A DNA stretch of 63,170 bases from contig CACWJZ010000007.1 in the NCBI GenBank assembly GCA_902761365.1, forward strand, positions 1-63,170, given 5' to 3'. The position numbers were made by a program, and so were the translations under genes. Source of the DNA: an uncultured Eubacteriales bacterium (GTDB lineage Bacteria; Bacillota; Clostridia; Christensenellales; CAG-138). The notes under the pieces were generated by a model. That model was not told where the DNA came from. It did no database searches and saw nothing but the letters and a program-made list of their open reading frames with translations. Below, one piece after another: positions 7,784 to 15,213 of the stretch (position 1 is its first letter; the number at the start of each line of letters is the position of its first letter).

Positions 7784-8842
7784 ATGAACACAGCCAAGGC
7801 TGCTGCCGGAAGGCACGTGCCGGTGCTCCTCCTGTCCATCCTGTTTGTATTCCTGGCCATCTGCGCGGCGGTCCTGATGGGCCTGCGCTGTATCTATTCC
7901 GACTATGCCCAGCCTGCGGTCCTTCCCTCGGAAGTTCCTCAGCAACGCTCATACCTGTCCCGATACACCGAGACGCCCGTCCCAACCCTGCCCGGGCCGT
8001 ACCTGTCCTCCCCCGCGCCTAGTCCTGCGCCTGCGGCCACCCCCGTCCCCTCCTCTGCCCCGGCAGGGCTTCTGGGCGGGAAATACGCCTGGCGGTTCAC
8101 CGAAGAAGAGGTGTTGACCGATCACACCTATTCCAACCCAACCGTCTCCATTTCCTGGGATATGTATCGGGACGAACTCAGCTACAGCAAACCCGTGACC
8201 TTCTATGTGGCGGATGTGCTGATCCAGGACATTACCTCCCTCACGACCGCCTTTGCCAACGGCGCCTATTCAGCCGGCGGCAGAAAGGCCATGGAGACTA
8301 TCGCGAAGAAAAACAACTGTATCGTGGCTATCTCCGGCGACTTCGCCCGCTGGCACGCCAATGGGCTCATCGTGCGCAACGGGGAGGTGTTCCGGGAAAA
8401 GAGGTTTACCTCCGATCTGGGCGTGCTGTACAAAAGCGGGGTGCTGGAGACCTATGAGCCGGGTACTATCTCCTTGGAGGAGATCATGGCTCAGGACCCC
8501 TGGCAAAGCTGGCATTTCGGGCCGGAGCTGTTGGATCATCAAGGGCAGCCCAAGACTCGGTTCAACACCACTGTGGGCGGGCGGAACCCCCGCTCCGTCA
8601 TCGGCTACTATGAACCGGGCCACTACTGCTTCGTGCTGGTGGACGGGCGTCGCAAGTATTCCCGGGGCCTGACCATGAAGGAACTAAGCCAGCTCATGTA
8701 CACCCTGGGCTGTGTGCGGGCCTATAATCTGGATGGCGGCGCTACGGCTCATATGACCTGGCTCAACAGCGTCATCAACTCCCCCAGCCGCGAACGCCTG
8801 GTCCACGATGTGATCTGCGTTCGCTTCCCCTCAGGCGCATAA
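7784..8842 (+). CDS. Phosphodiester glycosidase (NAGPA) domain membrane protein, paralogue 1
   Basis: 352 residues. One N-terminal transmembrane anchor (about residues 12-34) is followed by a Pro/Ser/Ala-rich linker (about 45-95) and a NAGPA domain. Family landmarks visible are AISGDFARW, NGLIVRNGEV, GGRNPRSVIGYY and the C-terminal AYNLDGGATA. These domains cleave GlcNAc-phosphodiesters or act in exopolysaccharide and envelope metabolism. GGAGG lies 8 nt before the ATG; a -10 TATACT at 7742-7747 has no clear -35. A clear paralogue lies at 17343-18428. Confidence 0.85.
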   Translation: MNTAKAAAGRHVPVLLLSILFVFLAICAAVLMGLRCIYSDYAQPAVLPSEVPQQRSYLSRYTETPVPTLPGPYLSSPAPSPAPAATPVPSSAPAGLLGGKYAWRFTEEEVLTDHTYSNPTVSISWDMYRDELSYSKPVTFYVADVLIQDITSLTTAFANGAYSAGGRKAMETIAKKNNCIVAISGDFARWHANGLIVRNGEVFREKRFTSDLGVLYKSGVLETYEPGTISLEEIMAQDPWQSWHFGPELLDHQGQPKTRFNTTVGGRNPRSVIGYYEPGHYCFVLVDGRRKYSRGLTMKELSQLMYTLGCVRAYNLDGGATAHMTWLNSVINSPSRERLVHDVICVRFPSGA

Positions 8843-8904
8843 GAGGCTGTTCATTCCCCTTTCGTTGTGCTATACTATATGTAACAGACTTTGGAGGCGT
8901 ACCC

Positions 8905-10161
8905 ATGGAGCTGGCCATTCTTATCCTTTCTTCCTTGTCCCTGATCGCGCTCGTCGTGCTGATCATCCTGGTTGTGCAGCAGCAAACGGCGGACCGCTAC
9001 GAGGACATCCTGGACAAGCTGTCGGACCAGCGGCGGGAGCTGAACGACGCGGTCCACTCCGCTTTGAGCGGCTTCGGACAGCTCATGGATAATGGTCAGC
9101 AGAGCTTCGCCCGCCAGCAGAACGACAACCAGCGGGGCTTCCAGCAGAGCGTGGAGCTGCGGCTGGACGCCTTTGAAAAGGCGAACCTGGAGCGGCTGAG
9201 CTCCTTCGAGCGAGCCAACACGGAGCGGCTGGACGGCATCCGCACCACCATGGAGAAGCGGCTCACCGCCCTGCAGGAGGACAACAGCCGACGGCTACAG
9301 CAGATGCAGCAGGTGGTGGATGAAAAGCTCCAGTCCACCCTGGAGAATCGGATCAGCAAAAGCTTTGAGGTGGTCTCCAAGCAGCTGGAAGCCGTTTATA
9401 AGGGCTTGGGCGAGATGCAACAGGTGGCCGCCGGGGTCACTGACCTCAAGAAGGTTCTGTCCAATGTAAAGACCCGCGGCATCCTGGGCGAGATCCAGCT
9501 GGGGGCCATCTTGGAGGAGATCCTCTCCCCCGAGCAGTACGACACCAACGTGGCCACCCGCCCGGGCAGCGCCGACCGGGTGGAATACGCTGTGAAGCTT
9601 CCCGGTACCGGCGATACGCCCGTGTATCTGCCCATCGACGCCAAGTTCCCCGGGGATACCTATGCCGCCCTCATGGACGCCTACGACGCCGGGGACCCCA
9701 ATGCCATCGCTGCCGCAGCGGCAGCCCTCACCACCCGGCTCAAGCAGGAGGCCAAGGACGTAGCCACCAAGTATGTCGCGCCGCCTGCCACCACAGATTT
9801 TGCCATCATCTTCCTGCCCTTTGAGGGGCTCTACGCGGAGGCCGTGAACCGGGGCATGGTGGAGGAGCTGCAGAAGCGGTACAAGGTGAATCTGGCTGGG
9901 CCTTCCACCATGGCGGCCCTGTTGAACAGCCTGCAGATGGGCTTTCGGACGTTGGCCATCGAGAAACGGTCCAGCGAGGTCTGGGAGATCCTGCGCTCGG
10001 TCCGCACGGAGTTCGACAAGTTCGGCGAGGTGCTGGAGGCCTCTCAGCGGCACCTGCAGCAGGTGTCCGGAGACCTGGACCAGCTGGTGGGCGTGCGGAC
10101 AAGGCAGATACAAAGCAAGCTCAAAAACGTGGAAAAGCTGGAGGACGGCAAGCAAGCCTAA
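8905..10161 (+). CDS. rmuC: DNA recombination protein RmuC
   Basis: 418 residues. An N-terminal transmembrane helix (residues 3-25) is followed by a long coiled coil rich in Glu/Arg/Gln (about 30-180, with repeated ERL and FEKAN/FERAN) and the RmuC core, including KTRGILGEIQLG, PIDAKFPGD and AIIFLPFEGLYAE. RmuC proteins limit inversions and are linked to nuclease-type functions. GGAGG is 8 nt before the ATG, and a TATACT -10 lies at 8871-8876. The gene stands 62 nt after the glycosidase gene and probably has its own promoter. Confidence 0.92.
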   Translation: MELAILILSSLSLIALVVLIILVVQQQTADRYEDILDKLSDQRRELNDAVHSALSGFGQLMDNGQQSFARQQNDNQRGFQQSVELRLDAFEKANLERLSSFERANTERLDGIRTTMEKRLTALQEDNSRRLQQMQQVVDEKLQSTLENRISKSFEVVSKQLEAVYKGLGEMQQVAAGVTDLKKVLSNVKTRGILGEIQLGAILEEILSPEQYDTNVATRPGSADRVEYAVKLPGTGDTPVYLPIDAKFPGDTYAALMDAYDAGDPNAIAAAAAALTTRLKQEAKDVATKYVAPPATTDFAIIFLPFEGLYAEAVNRGMVEELQKRYKVNLAGPSTMAALLNSLQMGFRTLAIEKRSSEVWEILRSVRTEFDKFGEVLEASQRHLQQVSGDLDQLVGVRTRQIQSKLKNVEKLEDGKQA

Positions 10162-10229
10162 GGTGATAAGCCACCATGCTTCCATAATCAGAACCTGAAA
10201 GGATCGACAGCTATGGTCAAATATCGGAC

Positions 10230-10275
10230 TTCCTTCTGACCGATAGAAGGAAAATCCATTTCATTCCTTCTATCG
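10230..10275 (+). promoter_or_regulatory. Attenuator-like leader with two mutually exclusive hairpins
   Basis: Three copies of one octamer alternate in orientation: TTCCTTCT (10230-10237), AGAAGGAA (10245-10252) and TTCCTTCT (10264-10271). The middle copy can pair with the first (8 bp, 7-nt loop) or with the third. The second pairing extends to a perfect 12-bp stem, CGATAGAAGGAA with TTCCTTCTATCG (10241-10252 and 10264-10275, loop 11 nt). The longer hairpin ends 9 nt before the AGGAGG ribosome site of the ABC transporter gene, so it could act on translation or as an operator dyad. No promoter could be placed confidently. Confidence 0.6.
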
Positions 10276-10296
10276 TAAAGCAGATAGGAGGTCCAT

Positions 10297-11889
10297 ATGA
10301 AACGATACCATCAGCGCAACCGCGCCGCTTTTTTCGGCGCGCTGTTTTGCATCCTGTCCAGCAACGCCCTCGCGGTGGTGCTGCAGTTCTTCAAGGGTGA
10401 TGTGCTGGATCATGCCATCGTCGGTGAAATAAGCACAACGATACGCTATGTCCTGCTGCTCTTCTCCTTCATCCTGGGCGAGGTGCTGCTGTATTACTTA
10501 TACAAACGGTGCAGCGCGCAATACGTCGTGGGATGCGTGCGGCTTTTGAAGCGAGACATCTTCGGCAGCATCCTGCGCCGCTCCTATGTGGCGTATTCAG
10601 CGCGACAGCAGGGCGAATACATAGCGAAGCTGACCAACGAAGCGGATGCCATCCGGGACCGCCGATTCAAGATGCTGCCCCTGCTCTTCGACATCCTGTC
10701 CAAGATCGTGTTCGTCAGCGCCGCGCTGTTCCTGCTGGACTGGTGGTTGGCGCTCATCACCATCGCCCTGCTGACCACGCCGCTCTATATCCCCAAGCTG
10801 ATTGAAAAGCGGCTGCAGAAGGCCCAGGCGGAGTATCTGAAGGCGTGTGAAGAAAACCTGTCGAAGGTCAACGACTGGTTAAGGGGCTTCGAGATCATCA
10901 AAAACTTCTCCGTCGAAAGGCATATCCTGCGAAGATTCGACGCTTCGAACGACAACACGATGAAGAAGCTGTTGGAGGACGCCACCCTGGGCGCCATCTC
11001 ACAACTGATCACGACACTGATCTCGTATCTCTCTTACTTCGTCGTGCTGGTGTTCGCCACTTGGCTGGTGCTCAAGGGCGATTTCACCGCAGGCAGCTTC
11101 TTCGTAGCCATCGGCATGATCGACCAGCTGTCCTACCCGCTCATTTCCCTGGCGGAGATCATTCGGCAGCTGGTGTCGATCCGGCCCGCCTGTGACACCA
11201 TGGAGCGGTTCATCGTAGTGGAGACTGAGTCGACGAAGGGCAAGGCGCTGCAGCATGTCGCGAAAGAAATCAGGTATCAGGACGTTTCCTTCGCCTATCC
11301 CAATGCCACGCCCATCCTGAAGCGCTTTGATCTAACGGCAGAGATCGGAAAAAAGTATCTGCTCAAAGGTCCCAGCGGCTGCGGCAAGACCACCGCGGTG
11401 AACCTGCTGTTGCGGTATTATGATGTAAATGGCGGCAGCATCACCGTGGATGGTGTTCCCATCGAGGAATACGAGAGTACCTACGGCTGCATGACGGTGG
11501 AGCGGCAGGAGGCGGTGCTGTTTCATGACACGCTGCGGAACAATCTGACCATGTACCGCAATATCTCTGACAAAAAGCTGATCGTCATTCTGAACGATCT
11601 GGGCTTATCCAAATTCGCCAGCCGGGCGGCGCTGGATTCCCTCATCACGGAGAACGGCGCGAACCTGTCCGGCGGCGAGAAAAAGCGGATCTGCCTGGCC
11701 CGCGCACTCCTGCGGGACACGGATGTGCTGCTCCTGGACGAGCCGCTGGCGAACTTGGATGACGCCACCGCCGAGAGGATCGAGGACCTGCTGCTGTCGA
11801 TCCAGGGCAAGCTCCTGCTGATCGTGTCCCATCAGTTCAGCGAAGAAAAGCTGCAGACATTTGATCGTGTGCTGACCATGAAGGCCTGA
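10297..11889 (+). CDS. ABC transporter, fused permease and ATP-binding protein
   Basis: 530 residues. The N-terminal exporter-type transmembrane domain has about six helices (about residues 10-285), followed by a nucleotide-binding domain with Walker A GPSGCGKTT, signature LSGGEKKR, Walker B VLLLDEP and the switch histidine in IVSHQ. The expected Q-loop glutamine is not obvious: the corresponding stretch reads MTVERQEAVLF. Length and order match half-size type IV exporters of peptides, lipids or drugs. No partner half-transporter is next to it, so it probably forms a homodimer. Preceded by an unusual hairpin leader and followed by a strong terminator. Confidence 0.85.
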   Translation: MKRYHQRNRAAFFGALFCILSSNALAVVLQFFKGDVLDHAIVGEISTTIRYVLLLFSFILGEVLLYYLYKRCSAQYVVGCVRLLKRDIFGSILRRSYVAYSARQQGEYIAKLTNEADAIRDRRFKMLPLLFDILSKIVFVSAALFLLDWWLALITIALLTTPLYIPKLIEKRLQKAQAEYLKACEENLSKVNDWLRGFEIIKNFSVERHILRRFDASNDNTMKKLLEDATLGAISQLITTLISYLSYFVVLVFATWLVLKGDFTAGSFFVAIGMIDQLSYPLISLAEIIRQLVSIRPACDTMERFIVVETESTKGKALQHVAKEIRYQDVSFAYPNATPILKRFDLTAEIGKKYLLKGPSGCGKTTAVNLLLRYYDVNGGSITVDGVPIEEYESTYGCMTVERQEAVLFHDTLRNNLTMYRNISDKKLIVILNDLGLSKFASRAALDSLITENGANLSGGEKKRICLARALLRDTDVLLLDEPLANLDDATAERIEDLLLSIQGKLLLIVSHQFSEEKLQTFDRVLTMKA

Positions 11890-11897
11890 ATGCAGTC

Positions 11898-11935
11898 AGG
11901 ACCCCGCAAAGCGTCTGCGGGGTCCTGTCCTTTTT
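11898..11935 (+). terminator. Rho-independent terminator of the ABC transporter gene
   Basis: A perfect 11-bp stem AGGACCCCGCA / TGCGGGGTCCT (11898-11908 and 11916-11926) with a 7-nt loop, ending in five T residues. Confidence 0.9.
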
Positions 11936-11947
11936 AGGTGTGTTTTC

Positions 11948-13162
11948 CTATGCCCAGGGCATCTTGAGGGTGAAGGATTCGCTGGTCTCGTCCATCTCGT
12001 AGTGTTTTTCCCGGTTGTTGGGATCGTCCAGCCAGTCGTAATCGTCGTAGTAGGGCGAATAGTTCAAGCAGCGGATCTCATGCTTTTCCTCGTCGAACTG
12101 CATGAGGCGCAGGTAGCCGCCGCCGCCCACCTTGCCCGCGGCCTGGTAGTTCATCATGATCTCATAGACCTTGCGTTCCTTCACACCGTCCTTATCGTCG
12201 TCGAAGGCATCCTCCAGGGTGTAGAAGCCGTACCGATGGCCGCAGAGGACCATGTACAGGTTGGGGCACTTGGCGACCACCTGTGTCCGAAGCAGCATCC
12301 CCGTCTTGGACAGCTTTCCCTCGCTGGTGATGAAGTCGTGCAGGCACAGGATGCCCACCCGGTCCGGGTACTTCAAAAAGCTGTTCACGATGAACTCCAT
12401 GGCCTTTTTGCTGGGGTCATAGCTCATGTACACGAAGATGTACTCCCGGCCGCAGATGGTGACCAGGTCGTAGTGACCCCGGTTGTTCTCGAAGCTCTCC
12501 CCGTAGCATTCCTGGGTGTTATACTGCTTCTCCCCGAAGTATTGCCAGTAGTTCTTATAGCCGCCCTTGTCGGGATGCATATCATGGTTGCCAGCCAAAA
12601 CGCCGGTGGGGATGCCGCTGAGCAGATCCATGGCCGCCCGCGCGGTGGTCCAGTTCTCCGGGTCATTGTTCACATGGACCAGGTCACCGGTATGCACGAT
12701 ATAGACCAGGTTCATCTCCTTGGCCTTGTCCCGCAGAAAACCGGTCATGACGGGGTAGATGTCCGGCAGGTTCTTGGCGCGATAGTTGGCATAGTGCTGG
12801 GTATCAGACAGCCAGGCTACGGTCTCCACGCCCGGCTCCACCGCGTACCGCTCTTTGGGCGCCGGGACCTCCGTCGGCGCGGGGGTTGGCTCGGCCGTCG
12901 GCTCTGCTGTGGGCGCCTCCGTGGGGGCAGCGGTGGGCTCCACCGTGGGCGATGCGGTGACGGACGAGACAAAGATCTGCTCGTTGGCCGGGTAGGGCTC
13001 CGGCGTCGCAGCAGGGGCATCGGATGGCTCCGACGCAGGGGTCGCCATCTCGGCGCTGACGCTTTGGGTGGCGGTCGGCACGGCGACGGCCTCCTTGGAC
13101 GGTCCCTCGCAGCCAAGGATGAGCAGGAGCAGCAATAAACAGGTGAATACATTCTTTTTCAT
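11948..13162 (-). CDS. Metallophosphoesterase lipoprotein
   Basis: 404 residues. A lipoprotein signal (MKKNVFTCLLLLLLILGC, lipobox LILGC) is followed by a long low-complexity linker built from PTAAPTEAPTAEPT-like repeats (about residues 60-105) and a calcineurin-type phosphoesterase domain: AWLSDTQH, VHTGDLVH, AGNHDMH and CGHRYGF. It is expected to act on the outer face of the membrane; the substrate is unknown. The start was chosen for the intact signal peptide. The -10 of its best promoter ends only 6 nt before this ATG and there is no Shine-Dalgarno, so the mRNA may be leaderless. Confidence 0.85.
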   Translation of the reverse strand: MKKNVFTCLLLLLLILGCEGPSKEAVAVPTATQSVSAEMATPASEPSDAPAATPEPYPANEQIFVSSVTASPTVEPTAAPTEAPTAEPTAEPTPAPTEVPAPKERYAVEPGVETVAWLSDTQHYANYRAKNLPDIYPVMTGFLRDKAKEMNLVYIVHTGDLVHVNNDPENWTTARAAMDLLSGIPTGVLAGNHDMHPDKGGYKNYWQYFGEKQYNTQECYGESFENNRGHYDLVTICGREYIFVYMSYDPSKKAMEFIVNSFLKYPDRVGILCLHDFITSEGKLSKTGMLLRTQVVAKCPNLYMVLCGHRYGFYTLEDAFDDDKDGVKERKVYEIMMNYQAAGKVGGGGYLRLMQFDEEKHEIRCLNYSPYYDDYDWLDDPNNREKHYEMDETSESFTLKMPWA

Positions 13163-13168
13163 GGGGGC

Positions 13169-13197
13169 ATAATACCACATCCGTTCGCTTTTTCCAA
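13169..13197 (-). promoter_or_regulatory. Promoter of the phosphoesterase lipoprotein gene, probably leaderless
   Basis: Minus-strand TTGGAA-17 nt-TATTAT. Only 6 nt separate the -10 from the ATG at 13162, so transcription would begin at or next to the start codon. Confidence 0.6.
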
Positions 13198-13285
13198 CCC
13201 CCGTTCACGAGATGTTAACACAGAAAATGCGATTGTGTTGCACTTTGCACAAACTGACGCCGCATTTGTCCCGTACACTGTAGTC

Positions 13286-13490
13286 ATCCCGAGAGGAAAG
13301 GAGGAATGCTCACCGCATAGACATCGCCATGCATGTATCGTTTGGGCGCCTGCCTGGCCCTCGGTAAGTACGTACTGCCGGAAAACAGGCAGCCTACCAG
13401 TTCTCCGCCAGACTCCCCGGCCCATAGGGAGCAGCAGGCGGCCATCATAGTGAACGCGCCGGTTCCCCCTCCTTGCTTTCCGGCGCGTTC
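13286..13490 (+). ncRNA. ssrS: Candidate 6S RNA (ssrS)
   Basis: This non-coding stretch of about 200 nt has several 6S-like features. The core GGGCGCCUGCC is followed by CGGUAAGUACGUACU, close to the conserved GGUGAGCAUGCUC of 6S RNA. These sit inside a stem CUGCCUG/CAGGCAG. On the 3' side, CAGCAGGCGGCCAUC resembles the E. coli segment CAGCCUGCGGCGGCAUC. The ends can pair (GGAAAGGAGG near 13295 with CCUCC...CUUUCC near 13468-13481, one bulge). A -10-like TACACT lies at 13274-13279 without a clear -35, and an intrinsic terminator closes the unit. No SRP, tmRNA or RNase P signature fits. The 5' and 3' ends are estimates. Confidence 0.5.
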
Positions 13491-13507
13491 TTTGGTATTA
13501 TTTTTTC
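13452..13507 (+). terminator. Intrinsic terminator between the candidate 6S RNA and the phosphopantetheinyl transferase gene
   Basis: A perfect 11-bp GC-rich stem (GAACGCGCCGG at 13452-13462, CCGGCGCGTTC at 13480-13490) with a 17-nt loop, followed by a T-rich run ending directly at the next start codon. Confidence 0.75.
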
Positions 13508-14086
13508 ATGAAACTGTATCTGCTCTCCTGCCAAAGCATACGATCGCACGATCAGCGCATCCTGCCCCTGCTGCCCGCGCAGCGGCGGCTGGCCTATGCC
13601 CGCACCCATTCCGATCTGACCTTGGGGGCCGGGCTGCTGCTGGCCTCCGTGTTGCACGTGCACAGGGACGAGGATCTGGTCTTCGGCCCCCAGGGCAAGC
13701 CATTTTTGGCGGGCAACCGGCCAGAATTCAGCCTGTCCCACAGCGGGGCGCACGTGCTGCTGGGCGTCAGCGACGCCCCCCTCGGCGTGGATATGGAGCG
13801 CATGGACAGGCGCATAAACGAATCGGTGCAAAGGCGGATCTGCCTGCCCCAGGAGCAGGGACTGGACCCGCTGACGGTCTTCACCCGCAAGGAGTGCGCC
13901 ATGAAGCTGACCGGCCTGGGGTTCAGCCTGCCGCTGCAGGAGATCGACACGACCAGGGACTTTATCTGGCAGAACGAGCCCTATCGGTTTTTCACCACGG
14001 AACGGGAAGGCTATCGCCTATCGGTCCTGACCGCTGAAGAAGCCTTCCCGGAGATTCAGTTGCTGGCGCCGGAAGACCTGCTGTAA
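13508..14086 (+). CDS. 4'-phosphopantetheinyl transferase (Sfp type)
   Basis: 192 residues with the Sfp-family motifs: SLSHSGAHVLLGV, the Mg-binding GVDMERMD, and the FTRKECAMKLTG helix (equivalent to WxxKEAxxK). It transfers phosphopantetheine from CoA to carrier proteins, possibly the AcpP encoded at 41276-41497 or others. No Shine-Dalgarno is visible, because the T-tract of a terminator runs into the start codon; expression may depend on read-through. The 3' end overlaps the converging aminotransferase gene by 31 bp. Confidence 0.85.
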   Translation: MKLYLLSCQSIRSHDQRILPLLPAQRRLAYARTHSDLTLGAGLLLASVLHVHRDEDLVFGPQGKPFLAGNRPEFSLSHSGAHVLLGVSDAPLGVDMERMDRRINESVQRRICLPQEQGLDPLTVFTRKECAMKLTGLGFSLPLQEIDTTRDFIWQNEPYRFFTTEREGYRLSVLTAEEAFPEIQLLAPEDLL

Positions 14087-15213
14087 TACATCTTGACGAA
14101 CCACTTTATTCGCGCCTCCGCGTCCAGCAGGATGGATCTATCCTTGGTGTACGCCAACCGTACATAACCCGGACAGCAGAAGGCGCTGCCCGGGGTCAGG
14201 GCCACGCCCTCCCGAGATAGCAGCTTTTCACAGAACGACACGTCATCGTCCCATCGGGACACATCCAGCCACAGATAGAACGCACCAGCGTTCTTTTTTA
14301 TTTCCCACCCATCTACCGATGACAGGGCATTGAACAGTAGATCCCGCCGCTCGCGAAAGACGGCTTTTACCTCTTTCTCATAGCTGTCGTCCATGGCCAG
14401 CACCGCCAACGCCGCCTGCTCGGACAGGGAGCAGGGACAGCCCAGGGCGTGGCTGAGATAGGCACCCATGGCCTTTGCCACCGGCTGAGGAGCTACGCAA
14501 TAGCCCAACCGCAGCCCTGCCATGGCGAAGGTCTTGGAGGCGCTGTTGACCAGGACCAGCCGCTCCCTTAGGTTGGGAAGATCATAGAGGCTGACGAATT
14601 TTCCCTCATACACGAAGGCGCTATAGACCTCGTCCGCAATGAGATACAGATCGTGCTTCTTACAGACATCAGCGATCTCCTGCAAGGCCTCTGGGCCGTA
14701 CACCGCGCCCGTGGGGTTGACCGGGTTGTTGAGCAGCACCGCCTTCGTTCGGTCGGTGACGCACCGCTCCAGGGCCGCCCCGGATACGATGAAATCCCGC
14801 ACCGGATCCCCAAGGACGACGACCGGTTTCCCGTCAGCCAGGCGGACCATCTCCGGGTAGCTGGTATAGCAGGGCGCGAGCAGGATCACCTCGTCCCCCG
14901 GGCCGCAAATGCAGGCGACGGCAGCGTTCAGCAGGGGCTTGGCGCCGGCGGAGATCAGCACCTCCCCCTCCTCCCAGCCCATGCGTGCGCGCACGGTCGC
15001 CTTAACCTTCGGCGAACCGGTGGCAGGGACATAGCCGGTTTGATCCGCTTTCAACGCTTCCTGAACGGCCTCCTTCCCCGCCTCGGGCATGGGCAAATCC
15101 ACCTGGCCCGCGGTCAGGTTGATCACGTTCCGGCCCGCCGCGGCCAGCTCCCGGGCCTGCTGGTCGAGGCCCATAGTCATGGAGGGTTGCACCTGTCGAT
15201 ACAACGGTTTCAT
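14056..15213 (-). CDS. PLP-dependent aminotransferase, class I/II (AspC-like)
   Basis: 385 residues of fold type I. Visible landmarks are LNNPVNPTGAVY, IADEVYSAF, the PLP lysine in NSASKTFAMAGLRLGY, and the substrate-carboxylate arginine near PGYVRLAYT. Typical of aspartate or broad amino-acid aminotransferases. The start overlaps the symporter stop as ATGA, giving an operon of a dicarboxylate/amino-acid symporter and a transaminase. That pairing suggests the transported acid is aspartate, glutamate or a related amino acid (inference). Confidence 0.88.
   Translation of the reverse strand: MKPLYRQVQPSMTMGLDQQARELAAAGRNVINLTAGQVDLPMPEAGKEAVQEALKADQTGYVPATGSPKVKATVRARMGWEEGEVLISAGAKPLLNAAVACICGPGDEVILLAPCYTSYPEMVRLADGKPVVVLGDPVRDFIVSGAALERCVTDRTKAVLLNNPVNPTGAVYGPEALQEIADVCKKHDLYLIADEVYSAFVYEGKFVSLYDLPNLRERLVLVNSASKTFAMAGLRLGYCVAPQPVAKAMGAYLSHALGCPCSLSEQAALAVLAMDDSYEKEVKAVFRERRDLLFNALSSVDGWEIKKNAGAFYLWLDVSRWDDDVSFCEKLLSREGVALTPGSAFCCPGYVRLAYTKDRSILLDAEARIKWFVKMYYSRSSGASN

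Noticed and set aside
10297..11889. Half of a two-gene ABC exporter or a bacteriocin exporter
   Set aside because: No second half-transporter, peptidase C39 domain or precursor peptide next to it.
12002..13138. Long antisense open frame over the phosphoesterase lipoprotein
   Set aside because: Shadow of the GC-rich PT-repeat gene; no start signals and no domain.
13296..13320. Leader peptide of four codons after AAAGGAGG
   Set aside because: The ATG is only 1 nt from the putative Shine-Dalgarno and the same bases fit the closing stem of the candidate 6S RNA.
13360..13450. SRP (4.5S) RNA, because of GGGAGCAGCAGGCGG
   Set aside because: The GGAA apical loop and the paired symmetric loop of helix 8 are absent; 6S RNA fits better.
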